Origin: Thalassotalea sp. PP2-459
Lineage (GTDB): Bacteria; Pseudomonadota; Gammaproteobacteria; Enterobacterales; Alteromonadaceae
Assembly (NCBI RefSeq): GCF_001913705.1
Contig: NZ_MKQD01000085.1
Span: 124,001-188,000 of the forward strand
DNA length: 64,000 nucleotides
Direction: 5' to 3'
In this document: one piece after another, positions 29,100-38,719 of the stretch
How positions within the stretch are numbered: position 1 is the first letter of the stretch
Layout: every line of letters starts with the position of its first letter
The notes under the pieces: model-generated
The model's input: only the letters and a program-made list of their open reading frames with translations
Databases searched by the model: none
Told to the model about the DNA's origin: nothing
Made by a program: the position numbers and the translations under genes

Positions 29100-31082
29100 C
29101 TACCTAGCCACTGCTAACAAGGTGTCAAAAATAGTATTAGCCGTTGAAATAATTTGAGATGCCGCTTGATATGCTTGCTGGAAGCGCAATAAATTAGCGG
29201 CTTCTTCATCTAAATTAACGCCAGACGTTTCTTGGTTTCGGTTATAAGCTTGGGTAAATAACGCTTGAGCTGTATCAGCCACTAACTCGGCAGATGCTGC
29301 TTTTGAACCCACATTCGCTGTTGAAACACCTAAGCTTTTTGAAAAAGATTCCCTGCCACCATTAATAATCCCCTGCTCTTGAGTCAACGCCATATCTACA
29401 GCATTACTGCCATTACCAATACCATAAGCATCTTCAATAAAGAATTGTTCAGGTGCATTAGGAGCAGAACCAGAAGGCGTACCAGAAATATTGACCTGAA
29501 ATTGAGCCGTTGCTGGTGCAGGAGGTAAATCAACGGTAAATGTTGCAGGAGGTGTAGGTGGCGTATACGGTATTGGCGCCGACGTCACGCCAAGTTTATC
29601 AGTAATCGTATAGTTAAACACACCCACTGGGTTTTCTAAAATATCAATCCGCATAGGCATTTCAGCACGAGCAGCAACAGGGTCAATCATGTTTACAATT
29701 TCTATTTTACCTGGGCTGACATTATTATCTGATGGTCTTATAGCCACAGGGGTTGCAGCAGCAATGGCTGCACCATCCGTAATCTGAGCTTCAATTAATG
29801 CTGCGCTATTTTCTGTAGGTCTTATTACAAAAGAATCATTTGCACTCGGGGCACCACCGGTTTCAACAAATTCAAAGCCGTAAGCTGTGGTATAAGTACC
29901 GCTACCGGGGGCACCTAAATTATCAACTGTACCTGTGGTCATATTACGCATTTGATAGTTAGCCCCATCAAAAGTGATTTGGAATTCATCAGCGGGCACT
30001 AAACTTATATCGCTTATCGATACTTCTGCGGTTAGCGAACCAGCATTAGAGGCTGGTGTTAATACACGTGAAGCCATTAATGTGGGTGAATTGATATCTG
30101 TGAATAAGTTGGCCCCTTGAATTTGATTTAAATCGAGGCCATCAGCTTGGCTAGCATTTAATGTTTCTGAAATGGCCATAGCTAAACGATCAATATCTCG
30201 TCTCGTTTGATCTAAATAATTATCACGAAAAGCAAATTTAGCGCCTAATTGTCCGCCAAGTGTTTTTTGCGACAAGGCTACAGAACCATTAGCGCCAGCA
30301 ATTTCTAATGAGGTTTTATTCGGATCAGGGTCACCTGCCACTACATTCACACTTAACGGTGTAAGCCCGGCAACAAGTGTTGCACCACTCCCTATCATGA
30401 CAGTCATCACACCGTTTTTATCCGAAACAGTGTTTACACTGGTAAATTGACTTAACTCAGTGATTAATTGGTCGCGCTTGTCTAATAAATCGTTAGGCTG
30501 CCCTGCTGCTCCGAAGCCTTTATTTTGTAATATCGATTCATTAATTTTAGCGAGCTCATGTGAAATTTCAGTAATTTTACTGGCAACTTGGTTGATTTCA
30601 TTGTTGGTAGAGTTTTCAAGCTGATCAAAGTTTTTACTAATTGATTGTAAATCACTTGCGAGTATACCAGCTTGCGTTAGTGCGATGTTACGTAAGCCTA
30701 AATCGCTGGGGTTATCTGCGATACTGTTAATGGCAGTATAAAAACGGTCTATTGAAGAAGATACTTGGTTACCCGAAGTACTCATGATCTCGTTTAATTG
30801 TGTCAAGCTTGCATGTAGAGCGTTAGATTCACCGAGATTTGTACTATTAAGTAGTTGTTCTTTATATGAAAATTTATTATATAACCGCGTAATATCGTCC
30901 ACATAAGTGCCTGAACCCAGGAAGTTTCCACCAAAGCTGTCACCTGAAAGAGTGGTTTGTTCAGCGCGTTGTCTGTTATAACCCTCAGTATTAACGTTGG
31001 CAATGTTATGGCCAGTTGTCGCCAACTGTTGCTGTGAAGATAGTAACCCACTAACCCCAGTTTGGTATAAATTAAACGACAT
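29100..31082 (-). CDS. flgK: Flagellar hook-filament junction protein FlgK
   Basis: 660 residues, MSFNLYQTGVSGLLSSQQQL and ATTGHNIANVNTEGYNRQRAE at the N-terminus. The C-terminus is GVNLDEEAANLLRFQQAYQA, the FlgK/FlgE signature. The large middle holds a proline-rich stretch (about 490-510). HAP1 caps the hook and seats the filament through FlgL. The ATG at 31082 has AGGAG eight bases upstream; the GTG at 31091 is rejected. Confidence 0.96.
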   Translation of the reverse strand: MSFNLYQTGVSGLLSSQQQLATTGHNIANVNTEGYNRQRAEQTTLSGDSFGGNFLGSGTYVDDITRLYNKFSYKEQLLNSTNLGESNALHASLTQLNEIMSTSGNQVSSSIDRFYTAINSIADNPSDLGLRNIALTQAGILASDLQSISKNFDQLENSTNNEINQVASKITEISHELAKINESILQNKGFGAAGQPNDLLDKRDQLITELSQFTSVNTVSDKNGVMTVMIGSGATLVAGLTPLSVNVVAGDPDPNKTSLEIAGANGSVALSQKTLGGQLGAKFAFRDNYLDQTRRDIDRLAMAISETLNASQADGLDLNQIQGANLFTDINSPTLMASRVLTPASNAGSLTAEVSISDISLVPADEFQITFDGANYQMRNMTTGTVDNLGAPGSGTYTTAYGFEFVETGGAPSANDSFVIRPTENSAALIEAQITDGAAIAAATPVAIRPSDNNVSPGKIEIVNMIDPVAARAEMPMRIDILENPVGVFNYTITDKLGVTSAPIPYTPPTPPATFTVDLPPAPATAQFQVNISGTPSGSAPNAPEQFFIEDAYGIGNGSNAVDMALTQEQGIINGGRESFSKSLGVSTANVGSKAASAELVADTAQALFTQAYNRNQETSGVNLDEEAANLLRFQQAYQAASQIISTANTIFDTLLAVAR

Positions 31083-31125
31083 GATTGACACTCCTACAGA
31101 GATAAAACAACTTAAAAATTAAGGT

Positions 31126-32091
31126 TTATTTACTTAATAAGCTGGTTACTCTACGTAGTGTCCCCATGATTTTTGTCGCATATTGAGGGTCCGTCGCATA
31201 ACCGGCACCTTGTAAGCTATGCAGGAATTGTTCCACATTACCAACTTGCTGTAATGCGCCTTGATAACGGCTATTTGTTGACAAAAAGTCGACATAATCA
31301 ACCGCACTTTCCATCAGGTTGTTATATACCCTGAACGGTTCGCGCTTTTTCACCATAGTACCGTGTTCGTATTCAAGGGTTTCTTTGTGAATTTTATCGC
31401 CGCTCCAGCGATTATCCGCTTTGATATTAAACAAGTTATTTGAACTAGTACCGTTCTCTTGTTGGATAATTTTTTGTCCCCAACCCGTTTCAAGCGCTGC
31501 TTGAGCAATAACCACTTCAAACGGTACTTTTAACTTTTCTTCAACCAACTTCGCTGGCGCAGTTAATGCGCTAACAAAATCTTCTGGCTGTTCAAAGTTC
31601 GCCTGAGTTGGCGTCGTGGTTTGTGCAGATGCCTCCGCTGAAGGCATTAGGTTATTGTCAGAAGTTTGACGATTTAAAAGCGAGTTAACAGATAATTCGT
31701 TTTTTTTCGCTTGCATATCGGCAAAGGTATTCGATTTAAACAAGGATTGCGGCGTATAGTTTTCAGAATCACCACCTAGTTGACGAACAATGAGATCAGA
31801 AAGCCCAAGTGAGCCATTATTTGATAATTCTAACGCTAATTGTTGATCATGCATGTCGCGATAAAACTTTGTTGACTCGCTATTAAACGGACTGTCAGAC
31901 TCAAGTACTTCTTGTGCACTACGCATACTTTTAAGCAGCATTTGCATAAAAATCGCTTCAAATTGCTTTGCCGCTTGCGATAATGCTTGCTGCTTATCTT
32001 CTTTGTTAGTTTGTTTTGATTGCAAGCGAATATCATTTAACCCATTCAGGTCTAAATAATTTTGAGCATCACCTATTCGCGTATTCATCAT
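31126..32091 (-). CDS. flgJ: Peptidoglycan hydrolase and rod cap FlgJ
   Basis: 321 residues. The N-terminal rod-cap domain (QAAKQFEAIFMQMLLKSMR) is fused to a C-terminal glucosaminidase-type muramidase (VVIAQAALETGWGQKII, with the catalytic Glu, and NLFNIKAD). It caps the growing rod and opens the cell wall. The two-domain form is the usual gammaproteobacterial one. The gene is between flgI (13 bp) and flgK. Confidence 0.96.
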   Translation of the reverse strand: MMNTRIGDAQNYLDLNGLNDIRLQSKQTNKEDKQQALSQAAKQFEAIFMQMLLKSMRSAQEVLESDSPFNSESTKFYRDMHDQQLALELSNNGSLGLSDLIVRQLGGDSENYTPQSLFKSNTFADMQAKKNELSVNSLLNRQTSDNNLMPSAEASAQTTTPTQANFEQPEDFVSALTAPAKLVEEKLKVPFEVVIAQAALETGWGQKIIQQENGTSSNNLFNIKADNRWSGDKIHKETLEYEHGTMVKKREPFRVYNNLMESAVDYVDFLSTNSRYQGALQQVGNVEQFLHSLQGAGYATDPQYATKIMGTLRRVTSLLSK

Positions 32092-32104
32092 GCAGCTCGC
32101 TAAG

Positions 32105-33220
32105 TTAAATAATAACCAACTCGCCGCGCAATGCGCCAGCTTGTTGCAAAGCTTCTAAAATGGCCATTACATCGCCGGGCCCGGCACCGACATTATTAAC
32201 CGCTCTAACTAACGCATCCAAGGTAATACCTGGGTTAAAAACAAACATGCGATTATCATTTTGATTCACATCAACAATGGAAGTCGTTGTGATTGCCGTT
32301 TCACCTTCTGCAAAAGCGTCAGGTTGCGTAACTTCTGGGTTTTCATTAATGGTCACAGTTATACCGCCATGGGTGATAGCTGCTGGCAACAAACGTACAT
32401 CCTTACCAATAACAATCGTACCGGTTCTTGAATTAACAATCACTTTTGCTGCTGGTGAGTCTGGCTCAAATTCAAGATTTTCTAACATTGATAGAAAGGT
32501 TACTCGTTGGCTCGCATCTCTTGGGGCAGTTACTTGTACTGATGTTGCATCAATTGCTCTTGCAATAAAGGTTGAAGGATCATTCGGATTCGCAAACTCA
32601 CTATTAATGGCCTTTTCTAGGTTTTTTGCTGTCGTAAAATCAGAGTTACGTAAATTAAAGGTAATATGATCACCCATGGCAAAGGGAGAAACGACCTCTC
32701 GTTCAACTATCGCACCATTAGCAATGCGACCAACCGTTGGCGTGTTCACAATCACTTTAGATCCATCTAAGCCTTCTGCACCTAAACCACTGACAACTAA
32801 GCTCCCTTGCGCAACAGCGTAAGCATTTCCATCGATCCCCATTAGAATCGTTTGCAATAATGTACCACCACGTAAGCTTTGTGCACTGCCCATTGATGAT
32901 ACGGTGATATCTATGGTTTGTCCTGGCTTTGCAAATGCGGGCAAATCAGCGTGAACGGCCACGGCAGCAACATTTTTAATTTTGGGTTTTAAATTCTGTG
33001 GCATGGTAATACCGAAATTACTCAACATCGTTTTGAAACTTTGTTCAGTAAACGGGCTCTGTTCACCGGTACCTGGTAAACCTACAACTAAGCCATAACC
33101 GACTAATTGGTTATTTCTAACACCCGCCACATCGACTAAGTCTTTGACACGTTGAGCATTGGCGTTACATGTTGCAACTAACGCGAACACTACGAAAAAT
33201 CGTTTTAATAAAACAGTCAT
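32105..33220 (-). CDS. flgI: Flagellar P-ring protein FlgI
   Basis: 371 residues with a Sec signal peptide ending near NANAQ, then [28 protein letters not shown], the FlgI signature, and a C-terminus [22 protein letters not shown]. It forms the periplasmic P ring around the rod. The ATG at 33220 has AGGTG upstream; a GTG at 33229 lies inside that site and is rejected. Confidence 0.97.
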   Translation of the reverse strand: MTVLLKRFFVVFALVATCNANAQRVKDLVDVAGVRNNQLVGYGLVVGLPGTGEQSPFTEQSFKTMLSNFGITMPQNLKPKIKNVAAVAVHADLPAFAKPGQTIDITVSSMGSAQSLRGGTLLQTILMGIDGNAYAVAQGSLVVSGLGAEGLDGSKVIVNTPTVGRIANGAIVEREVVSPFAMGDHITFNLRNSDFTTAKNLEKAINSEFANPNDPSTFIARAIDATSVQVTAPRDASQRVTFLSMLENLEFEPDSPAAKVIVNSRTGTIVIGKDVRLLPAAITHGGITVTINENPEVTQPDAFAEGETAITTTSIVDVNQNDNRMFVFNPGITLDALVRAVNNVGAGPGDVMAILEALQQAGALRGELVII

Positions 33221-33233
33221 GTTAATCACCTAC

Positions 33234-33917
33234 TTATAATGGCCACCAAGAGCTGTTAAAGAATTTACTCAACCACCCTTGTTCTTGTACTTCAGCAAAG
33301 GTACCAGTACCCGAATATTGAATACGTGCATTTGCTACTTTTGAGGAAATAATGGTATTAGCAGAGGTTATATCTTGTGGGCGAATAACACCTGTTAAGC
33401 GAATATATTCATCCCCCTTATTGAGCGTTAACCACTTTTCGCCGCGAATCATTAAATTGCCATTGGGCAAAACTCGTAAAACGTGAACTGAAATATTACC
33501 GCTTAAACTATTACTTTGGTTGGCTTTAGAATCACCTTTGAAGTCAGAATCTTGATCTAAACCGAATTGCACAGAGTCACCGTTAAAAGTCAGCGGCGCA
33601 CCGCCTAAACCGACAATAGGATTTAACGTATTGCTGTTTTCTTTCTTTAATTCTGTTTTGGCATTTTTTTGTGCTTGTGTATTTTCGTTTAAAATCACAG
33701 AAATTATGTCGCCAACACGGTGTGCTTTAGAATCTGAATAGATATTATTGACATAATTGGTACGAAATAAAGAGCCCGTAGGTACAACAGGCTGTTCCTG
33801 AATTTCAGGCTGAATGGGCGCAAAATCTGGATCATTAGGTAAGACTTTTGCTTGCTCTACACTGGCACAGCCCGTCAACGTCATCCATGTAACGAGTATC
33901 ATAATTAACTTTTTCAT
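33234..33917 (-). CDS. flgH: Flagellar L-ring lipoprotein FlgH
   Basis: 227 residues. The signal peptide has lipobox LTGC, with acylated C17. The mature part contains GDIISVILNENTQAQK and ends SKFFNSSWWPL-like. It forms the outer-membrane L ring. A good TAGGAG precedes the ATG. It sits between flgG and flgI. Confidence 0.97.
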   Translation of the reverse strand: MKKLIMILVTWMTLTGCASVEQAKVLPNDPDFAPIQPEIQEQPVVPTGSLFRTNYVNNIYSDSKAHRVGDIISVILNENTQAQKNAKTELKKENSNTLNPIVGLGGAPLTFNGDSVQFGLDQDSDFKGDSKANQSNSLSGNISVHVLRVLPNGNLMIRGEKWLTLNKGDEYIRLTGVIRPQDITSANTIISSKVANARIQYSGTGTFAEVQEQGWLSKFFNSSWWPL

Positions 33918-33934
33918 GTGACGTCTCCTACTGA

Positions 33935-34723
33935 TTATAACTGCTGATTGATATAGCTAAGCATTTGATCAACGGCTGAAATGACTTTTGAGTTCATTTC
34001 ATAAACCCGTTGGCTTTCAATCAAGTTAACTAGCTCTTCGGTGGTATTAACGTTTGAGGTTTCTAATGCGCCTTGTACCAACATGCCAAAGCCTTCTAAA
34101 CCGGGAACACCTTCTTGAGGCGCACCACTAACGGCTGTTTCAACAAATAGGTTTTGACCAATAGGCTCTAAACCCGTCGGGTTAACAAAGTTAACCGTAT
34201 TAATTTGACCTATTACGGCTGGCTCTGCTTGCCCTTGTAATGTGGCTGATACTTCACCATCTTGAGACACAATAATTGATTGCGCATCTGGTGGAATGGT
34301 AATTTGTGGCTGCATTAAATAGCCAGCGCCAGGGGTAACAACATTACCTTCTTCATCCATGGTAAATTGTCCATTTCGTGTATAAGACAAACTACCATCA
34401 GGCATTAATATTTGAAAAAAACCTTCCCCTTGTACCATCAAATCAAGAGAATTGTCTGTGGTGATCATATCCCCTTGTGTATGTATTTTTTGGGTGGCAA
34501 CCACTTTAGTGCCTGCACCTAACATCAAGCCTGATGGCATTTCAGTATCTTGTGCTGAACGGCCACCTGGTTGATTAATTGTTTGGTAGAGCAAATCTTC
34601 AAACACCGCTCGACTTTTCTTAAAGCCAACCGTGCTCGCATTTGCCAAGTTATTTGATATAACGGCAATTTCTTTTGTTTGCGCGTCTAAGCCTGTTTTA
34701 CTGATCCACAATGCTGGGTTCAT
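33935..34723 (-). CDS. flgG: Distal rod protein FlgG
   Basis: 262 residues, MNPALWISKTGLDAQTKEIAVISNNLANASTVGFKKS with the rod/hook SNNLANA motif and C-terminal SNVNTTEELVNLIESQRVYEMNSK. It is the usual length of FlgG. It builds the distal rod. GAGGTG precedes the ATG. Confidence 0.97.
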   Translation of the reverse strand: MNPALWISKTGLDAQTKEIAVISNNLANASTVGFKKSRAVFEDLLYQTINQPGGRSAQDTEMPSGLMLGAGTKVVATQKIHTQGDMITTDNSLDLMVQGEGFFQILMPDGSLSYTRNGQFTMDEEGNVVTPGAGYLMQPQITIPPDAQSIIVSQDGEVSATLQGQAEPAVIGQINTVNFVNPTGLEPIGQNLFVETAVSGAPQEGVPGLEGFGMLVQGALETSNVNTTEELVNLIESQRVYEMNSKVISAVDQMLSYINQQL

Positions 34724-34742
34724 AAATCACCTCAATAATTCG

Positions 34743-35513
34743 TTAGAAAGCACGCAATAATGATGCGCTCGCTGAATCAATTTCTTCAGCGGTTTTCATA
34801 AGTTTTAATTGCATTTCAAATTGACGTTGCAAAGCAATCATTTCTGTCATTTCTGAGACAGGGTTTACATTACTAGATTCAAGCATACCGTTTTGAATCA
34901 CCACGTTAACATCTGCATCTAATACGTTGTTTTGCGCAATATTATTAGGTTCTGCTTGTGCGTTTACTCGAAACAACCCGTCATTACCGCGCGTTAAATC
35001 TCTAACATCGGGGTTAACTAACTTAATACGTCCCACTTCTTCCTGTATTGAAGCTGGCGCGCCGGCGGGCTGAACCATAATTGTGCCATCTTTCGATATT
35101 TTGATGTTATTCACAGGCAAAGGTAAAAATACTGGTCCAGTATCTCCCATTACCAAATCACCATTAGGTGTTTGTAAATAACCTTCTTCAGTAATGGTTA
35201 AGTGACCGTCACGCGTATAGGCTTCTAGGCCGTCTTTAGCTTGTACGGCAATCATGCCAGGGCCTTGAACGGCAATATCTAAATCACGACCAGTGGTTTG
35301 TAACGCACCACTGTCAAAGTTTTGGCTAGCTTTTTCAGTCATGGAAAATACACGCGTAGGCAAACCTTCACCAAATGCTTGCATTGAACGTGCTTGCGCA
35401 AGATCGGCTTTAAAGCCGGTTGTCTTAGCATTCGCAAGGTTATTAGCGTTAATGGCTAACGCATTCATGTTTTGCTTGGCACCACTCATGGCGATATAAA
35501 GCATTTTATCCAT
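34743..35513 (-). CDS. flgF: Proximal rod protein FlgF
   Basis: 256 residues, MDKMLYIAMSGAKQNMNALA, with INANNLANAKTTGFKAD and C-terminal ESSNVNPVSEMTEMIALQRQFE. The ATG at 35513 was chosen over a TTG at 35525. It is the first gene of a transcription unit flgFGHIJKL: a terminator lies between it and flgE, and a sigma-54 promoter is directly upstream. Confidence 0.96.
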   Translation of the reverse strand: MDKMLYIAMSGAKQNMNALAINANNLANAKTTGFKADLAQARSMQAFGEGLPTRVFSMTEKASQNFDSGALQTTGRDLDIAVQGPGMIAVQAKDGLEAYTRDGHLTITEEGYLQTPNGDLVMGDTGPVFLPLPVNNIKISKDGTIMVQPAGAPASIQEEVGRIKLVNPDVRDLTRGNDGLFRVNAQAEPNNIAQNNVLDADVNVVIQNGMLESSNVNPVSEMTEMIALQRQFEMQLKLMKTAEEIDSASASLLRAF

Positions 35514-35550
35514 GGTAATTTCCAATCCTAAAAAGTGTTAATGTATAAAA

Positions 35551-35566
35551 TGCAAAGAGAGTGCCA
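35551..35566 (-). promoter_or_regulatory. Sigma-54 promoter of flgFGHIJKL
   Basis: Minus strand TGGCACTCTCTTTGCA is an essentially perfect -24/-12 element, 37 bp upstream of the flgF ATG. Confidence 0.9.
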
Positions 35567-35637
35567 ACTAGCAAAAACAATAGAGGTATTTATACGAAGG
35601 GGGTGATATAAGAATTATGAGGGTATTTGGCAAACGT

Positions 35638-35669
35638 GAAAAGCCCTCAACACATGTTAAGGGCTTTCA
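35638..35669 (-). terminator. Terminator after flgE
   Basis: AAAGCCCT ... AGGGCTTT inverted repeat with an inner AAC/GTT pairing, followed on the minus strand by TTTT. It separates flgBCDE from flgFGHIJKL. Confidence 0.8.
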
Positions 35670-35690
35670 AAAAATCAATAAAATTAAAAA

Positions 35691-37055
35691 TTATCTGATT
35701 TGTAAAATCGTCTGGTTTAATTGGTTATCTACTTCCAGTGAACGCGAGTTAGCTTGGAAGTTACGCTGCGCTGAGATTAAATCAATCAGCTCAGTGGTTA
35801 AGTTCACGTTCGATTGTTCAAGTGCTGACGATTGCACGGTACCAAAAGTCCCTGTACCCGCTTCACCCGCTAACGCCTCACCTGAGCTAATACTTTCTTT
35901 CCACGATGAGTTACCTATTTGGGTTAAGCCTTGTTCATTAGCAAAGTTAACCAGCGCTATGCGAGATAATGGCTCTGAGGTGCCATTACTGTATGTTGCG
36001 CGAATTAACCCGTCGGTATCAATATCAATACCCGTTAATCGACCAACGGCTAACCCATCTTGTTCTAGCGCCGTCACTTCAAAATTAGAGGCAAACTGAG
36101 TCGGCTCATTGGCATTAGGGCCACCCGGATCTAAATTAAAGTCAATAGCAATGGTTTGGGTCGCATCGGCACCATTAGCTAATATACCCGCACCTAAAGG
36201 AAGCGAAACAATGCCGCCTTCTGCAGGTGTTGGTATCATAGAATCAAAATCACCAGAATTGGTAAAGGTTAACTGAGCACCGGTAATACCACCTGGTGCC
36301 AACGGGCCAGAAACGGTACCACCAACAGGGTTAGTACTACCACCAGCAGGATCTTCAATCGGTACTAATGTACCATCGACCCCAGTAAATACATCCCAGG
36401 TATTTGCCGCAGATTTGACAAAGTAGTAGGTCATTACATGGCTGTCACCTAAGGAGTCAAACACTGTCACAGACGTAGAGTGGTTATAAGTTAATGGGTC
36501 GGTATGATCAAAGTTACCCGGTGCACCGGTGATAATGGCATCCCCAGCAGGTAAATTCATGCGAATATCCACTTCACTGGTTTGTGTTGGCGCACCAGAT
36601 GAAGTTGGAATACGAATAGGAGAAGCAGTACTTAAACTCACTGACGCCGAAGAGCCGTCAGCATTAACGGGGAAACCTAGTAGATGTTGACCTTGAGAGT
36701 TCACCACAAAGTTACTGTCGTTTAATTTAAACTGGCCCGCTCGGGTGTATGAGGTTTCTAAGCTACCAAGTTCTGGGACTGTGGCAAAAAAGCCATTACC
36801 CGTAATGGCTAAATCTAAAGCGTTATTGGTAAATTGAATACTGCCTTGAGAAAACTGTTGAGCAACATCAGAGGTTAATACCCCATCACCCACTTTGGTT
36901 TTACCCGCCGCTAATAATGACGATGCATACACATCAACAAACTCAGCTCGCGATTCTTTAAAGCCAACGGTGTTAACGTTTGCGATGTTATTAGATGTAA
37001 CATCTAAATCTTTTTGTGCGGCATTTAAACCACTTAGTGCGATATTAAAAGACAT
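35691..37055 (-). CDS. flgE: Flagellar hook protein FlgE
   Basis: 454 residues, MSFNIALSGLNAAQKDLDVTSNNIANVNTVGFKESR and C-terminal SNVNLTTELIDLISAQRNFQANSR. The middle domain (about 150-340) is glycine- and proline-rich. It polymerises into the hook under the control of FlgD and FliK. AGAGGTG precedes the ATG. Confidence 0.97.
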   Translation of the reverse strand: MSFNIALSGLNAAQKDLDVTSNNIANVNTVGFKESRAEFVDVYASSLLAAGKTKVGDGVLTSDVAQQFSQGSIQFTNNALDLAITGNGFFATVPELGSLETSYTRAGQFKLNDSNFVVNSQGQHLLGFPVNADGSSASVSLSTASPIRIPTSSGAPTQTSEVDIRMNLPAGDAIITGAPGNFDHTDPLTYNHSTSVTVFDSLGDSHVMTYYFVKSAANTWDVFTGVDGTLVPIEDPAGGSTNPVGGTVSGPLAPGGITGAQLTFTNSGDFDSMIPTPAEGGIVSLPLGAGILANGADATQTIAIDFNLDPGGPNANEPTQFASNFEVTALEQDGLAVGRLTGIDIDTDGLIRATYSNGTSEPLSRIALVNFANEQGLTQIGNSSWKESISSGEALAGEAGTGTFGTVQSSALEQSNVNLTTELIDLISAQRNFQANSRSLEVDNQLNQTILQIR

Positions 37056-37112
37056 AACTTCACCTCTTTTACTAAATCTTTTTTCAATACTGAAACAGGC
37101 TATTCGCCACGA

Positions 37113-37802
37113 TTAACTTTCTGATACTTCAACAACATCTATGAGTTTCATGGTGCTACCACCATTTAAGTTCAGAACAATATTGCCACCTGATCCTGCT
37201 AACGTGACACTGTCTACTTTACGATACGTCATGGCTTGTAATTCGCTGGCTTCGCCATCAACTAGCCCTGCAATTCTAAATCGGTAAGCTCCTGTAGGAG
37301 CTTGCTCACCTATGGAGTTTTCACCATTCCATGTAAATGAAAATTCACCCGCATCAACGTTGCCAACGGCCACTGTTTGAATAATTTCACCTGCGGTGTT
37401 TTCTACATAAATATTGACATTACTAGCGGGTAAATCAGTCACTAACTTACCTCTTACTTCTTCACCTTCAGCTTTGCCAAAAATATTGTCATCAACCAGT
37501 ACGCTTCGACCAACAAGTGATGATGCCTGTAATGCTTGACTAGACGACATAGAAGATGCAAAGTCAGTAAACTTTTCATTCAGTTTTTGTACGCCATCCG
37601 TAGTCGAAAATGCGGTCATCTGAGAAATCATCTCATTATTTTCCACAGGCTTTGTTGGATCTTGATGAGAAAGTTCTTTTGTTAATAACGCAAAGAAATC
37701 TTCTTGGGTAAGCATGCCATTATCATTTTCGTCAGACTTTTTGTAATCTTCCTGTTGCCAACGCATATATTCTAATGGGCTACCGCCGGTTACTGAATCC
37801 AT
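37113..37802 (-). CDS. flgD: Hook assembly cap protein FlgD
   Basis: 229 residues. The N-terminal export and cap segment has LTQEDFFALLTKELSHQDPTKP, MISQMTAFST and VGRSVLV. The C-terminal Ig-like/FLG domain (FTWNGENSIGEQAPTGAYRF) is complete. It is the scaffold for hook polymerisation. It lies between flgC and flgE with its own TGGAG site. Confidence 0.96.
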   Translation of the reverse strand: MDSVTGGSPLEYMRWQQEDYKKSDENDNGMLTQEDFFALLTKELSHQDPTKPVENNEMISQMTAFSTTDGVQKLNEKFTDFASSMSSSQALQASSLVGRSVLVDDNIFGKAEGEEVRGKLVTDLPASNVNIYVENTAGEIIQTVAVGNVDAGEFSFTWNGENSIGEQAPTGAYRFRIAGLVDGEASELQAMTYRKVDSVTLAGSGGNIVLNLNGGSTMKLIDVVEVSES

Positions 37803-37821
37803 AATTACTCCAAACTAGAAA

Positions 37822-38247
37822 TTATCGTTGACCTAACATTATCGTTTTGTTCAACATATTCTTAGCTGATTCTGCTAATTGAATATTGGTTTGATAAGAA
37901 CGTGACGCAGAGATCATATTGGTCATTTCCTCAATTACATTCACATTAGGCTTATATATATAGCCGTTCTCATCCGCCATCGGATGATCAGGTGCATGTT
38001 CAATATTCAACGGTTTATTACTTTCCACTATACCCATCACCTTGACACCGACTGCTTCAGACTGACCCGCAGCAGCGGCAGCTTTTTGCATCTCGGCGGC
38101 AAAAACTGGATGACGTGCACGATAAGTTTGATCAATGCTGCTACTAACACTATCAGCATTGGCAATATTACTTGCCGTAGTATTTAATCGCACTGATTGA
38201 GCGCTCATGCCTGTGGCTGAGATGTCGAACACATTAAATAAACTCAT
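37822..38247 (-). CDS. flgC: Proximal rod protein FlgC
   Basis: 141 residues, MSLFNVFDISATGMSAQSVRLNTTASNIANADSV, with PNVNVIEEMTNMISASRSYQTNI at the C-terminus, the FlgC signature. It is a rod subunit. GGAGG precedes the ATG; it begins three bases after flgB ends. Confidence 0.97.
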   Translation of the reverse strand: MSLFNVFDISATGMSAQSVRLNTTASNIANADSVSSSIDQTYRARHPVFAAEMQKAAAAAGQSEAVGVKVMGIVESNKPLNIEHAPDHPMADENGYIYKPNVNVIEEMTNMISASRSYQTNIQLAESAKNMLNKTIMLGQR

Positions 38248-38249
38248 AA

Positions 38250-38648
38250 TTAATTACCTCCGCCTAGCGCTTTTTTCAATCCACTTATCTTACTATTCAT
38301 AAATTGCAGACTCGCTTGATAGTGCATGGAATTATCTAGATACAAGTTTCGTTCCATTTGTACATTTACCGTATTGCCATCACCGGTATCTGGTTGATTT
38401 GAAACACGAAAATCCACATTATTATTAAGCTGACCACGAATATCAAAGTGTTTTTCATGGGTACGAGACATGCCGCTTTGTTGCCGGTTTGCCGCTTGGG
38501 CAAGTGCCGTCTTAAAGTCCATACCTTGTGCTTTATATCCTGGGGTATCGGCATTAGCGATGTTTCCCGCGATTACTTCTGCATTTTGTGAACGCACACG
38601 TAAACTGTCGGGGTGAATACCAAATGCTTTTTCGAAACTAATGGCCAT
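38250..38648 (-). CDS. flgB: Proximal rod protein FlgB
   Basis: 132 residues, MAISFEKAFGIHPDSLRVRSQ, VIAGNIANADTPGYKAQGMDF and a C-terminus with YQASLQFMNSKISGLKKAL. It is the first rod subunit on FliE. GGAGG precedes the ATG. It is the first gene of flgBCDE, downstream of cheVR. Confidence 0.97.
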   Translation of the reverse strand: MAISFEKAFGIHPDSLRVRSQNAEVIAGNIANADTPGYKAQGMDFKTALAQAANRQQSGMSRTHEKHFDIRGQLNNNVDFRVSNQPDTGDGNTVNVQMERNLYLDNSMHYQASLQFMNSKISGLKKALGGGN

Positions 38649-38679
38649 AGGGCTTCCTCCAAACTAATGGAGATAGCCA

Positions 38680-38695
38680 TACAATAATTATGCCA
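38680..38695 (-). promoter_or_regulatory. Candidate (imperfect) sigma-54 promoter of flgBCDE
   Basis: Minus strand TGGCATAATTATTGTA has a strong -24 element but GT instead of the usual GC at -12. It is 32 bp upstream of the flgB ATG. The position is right, but activity is uncertain. Confidence 0.45.
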
Positions 38696-38719
38696 GTAGA
38701 AAGTTATTTACGAGAACGC

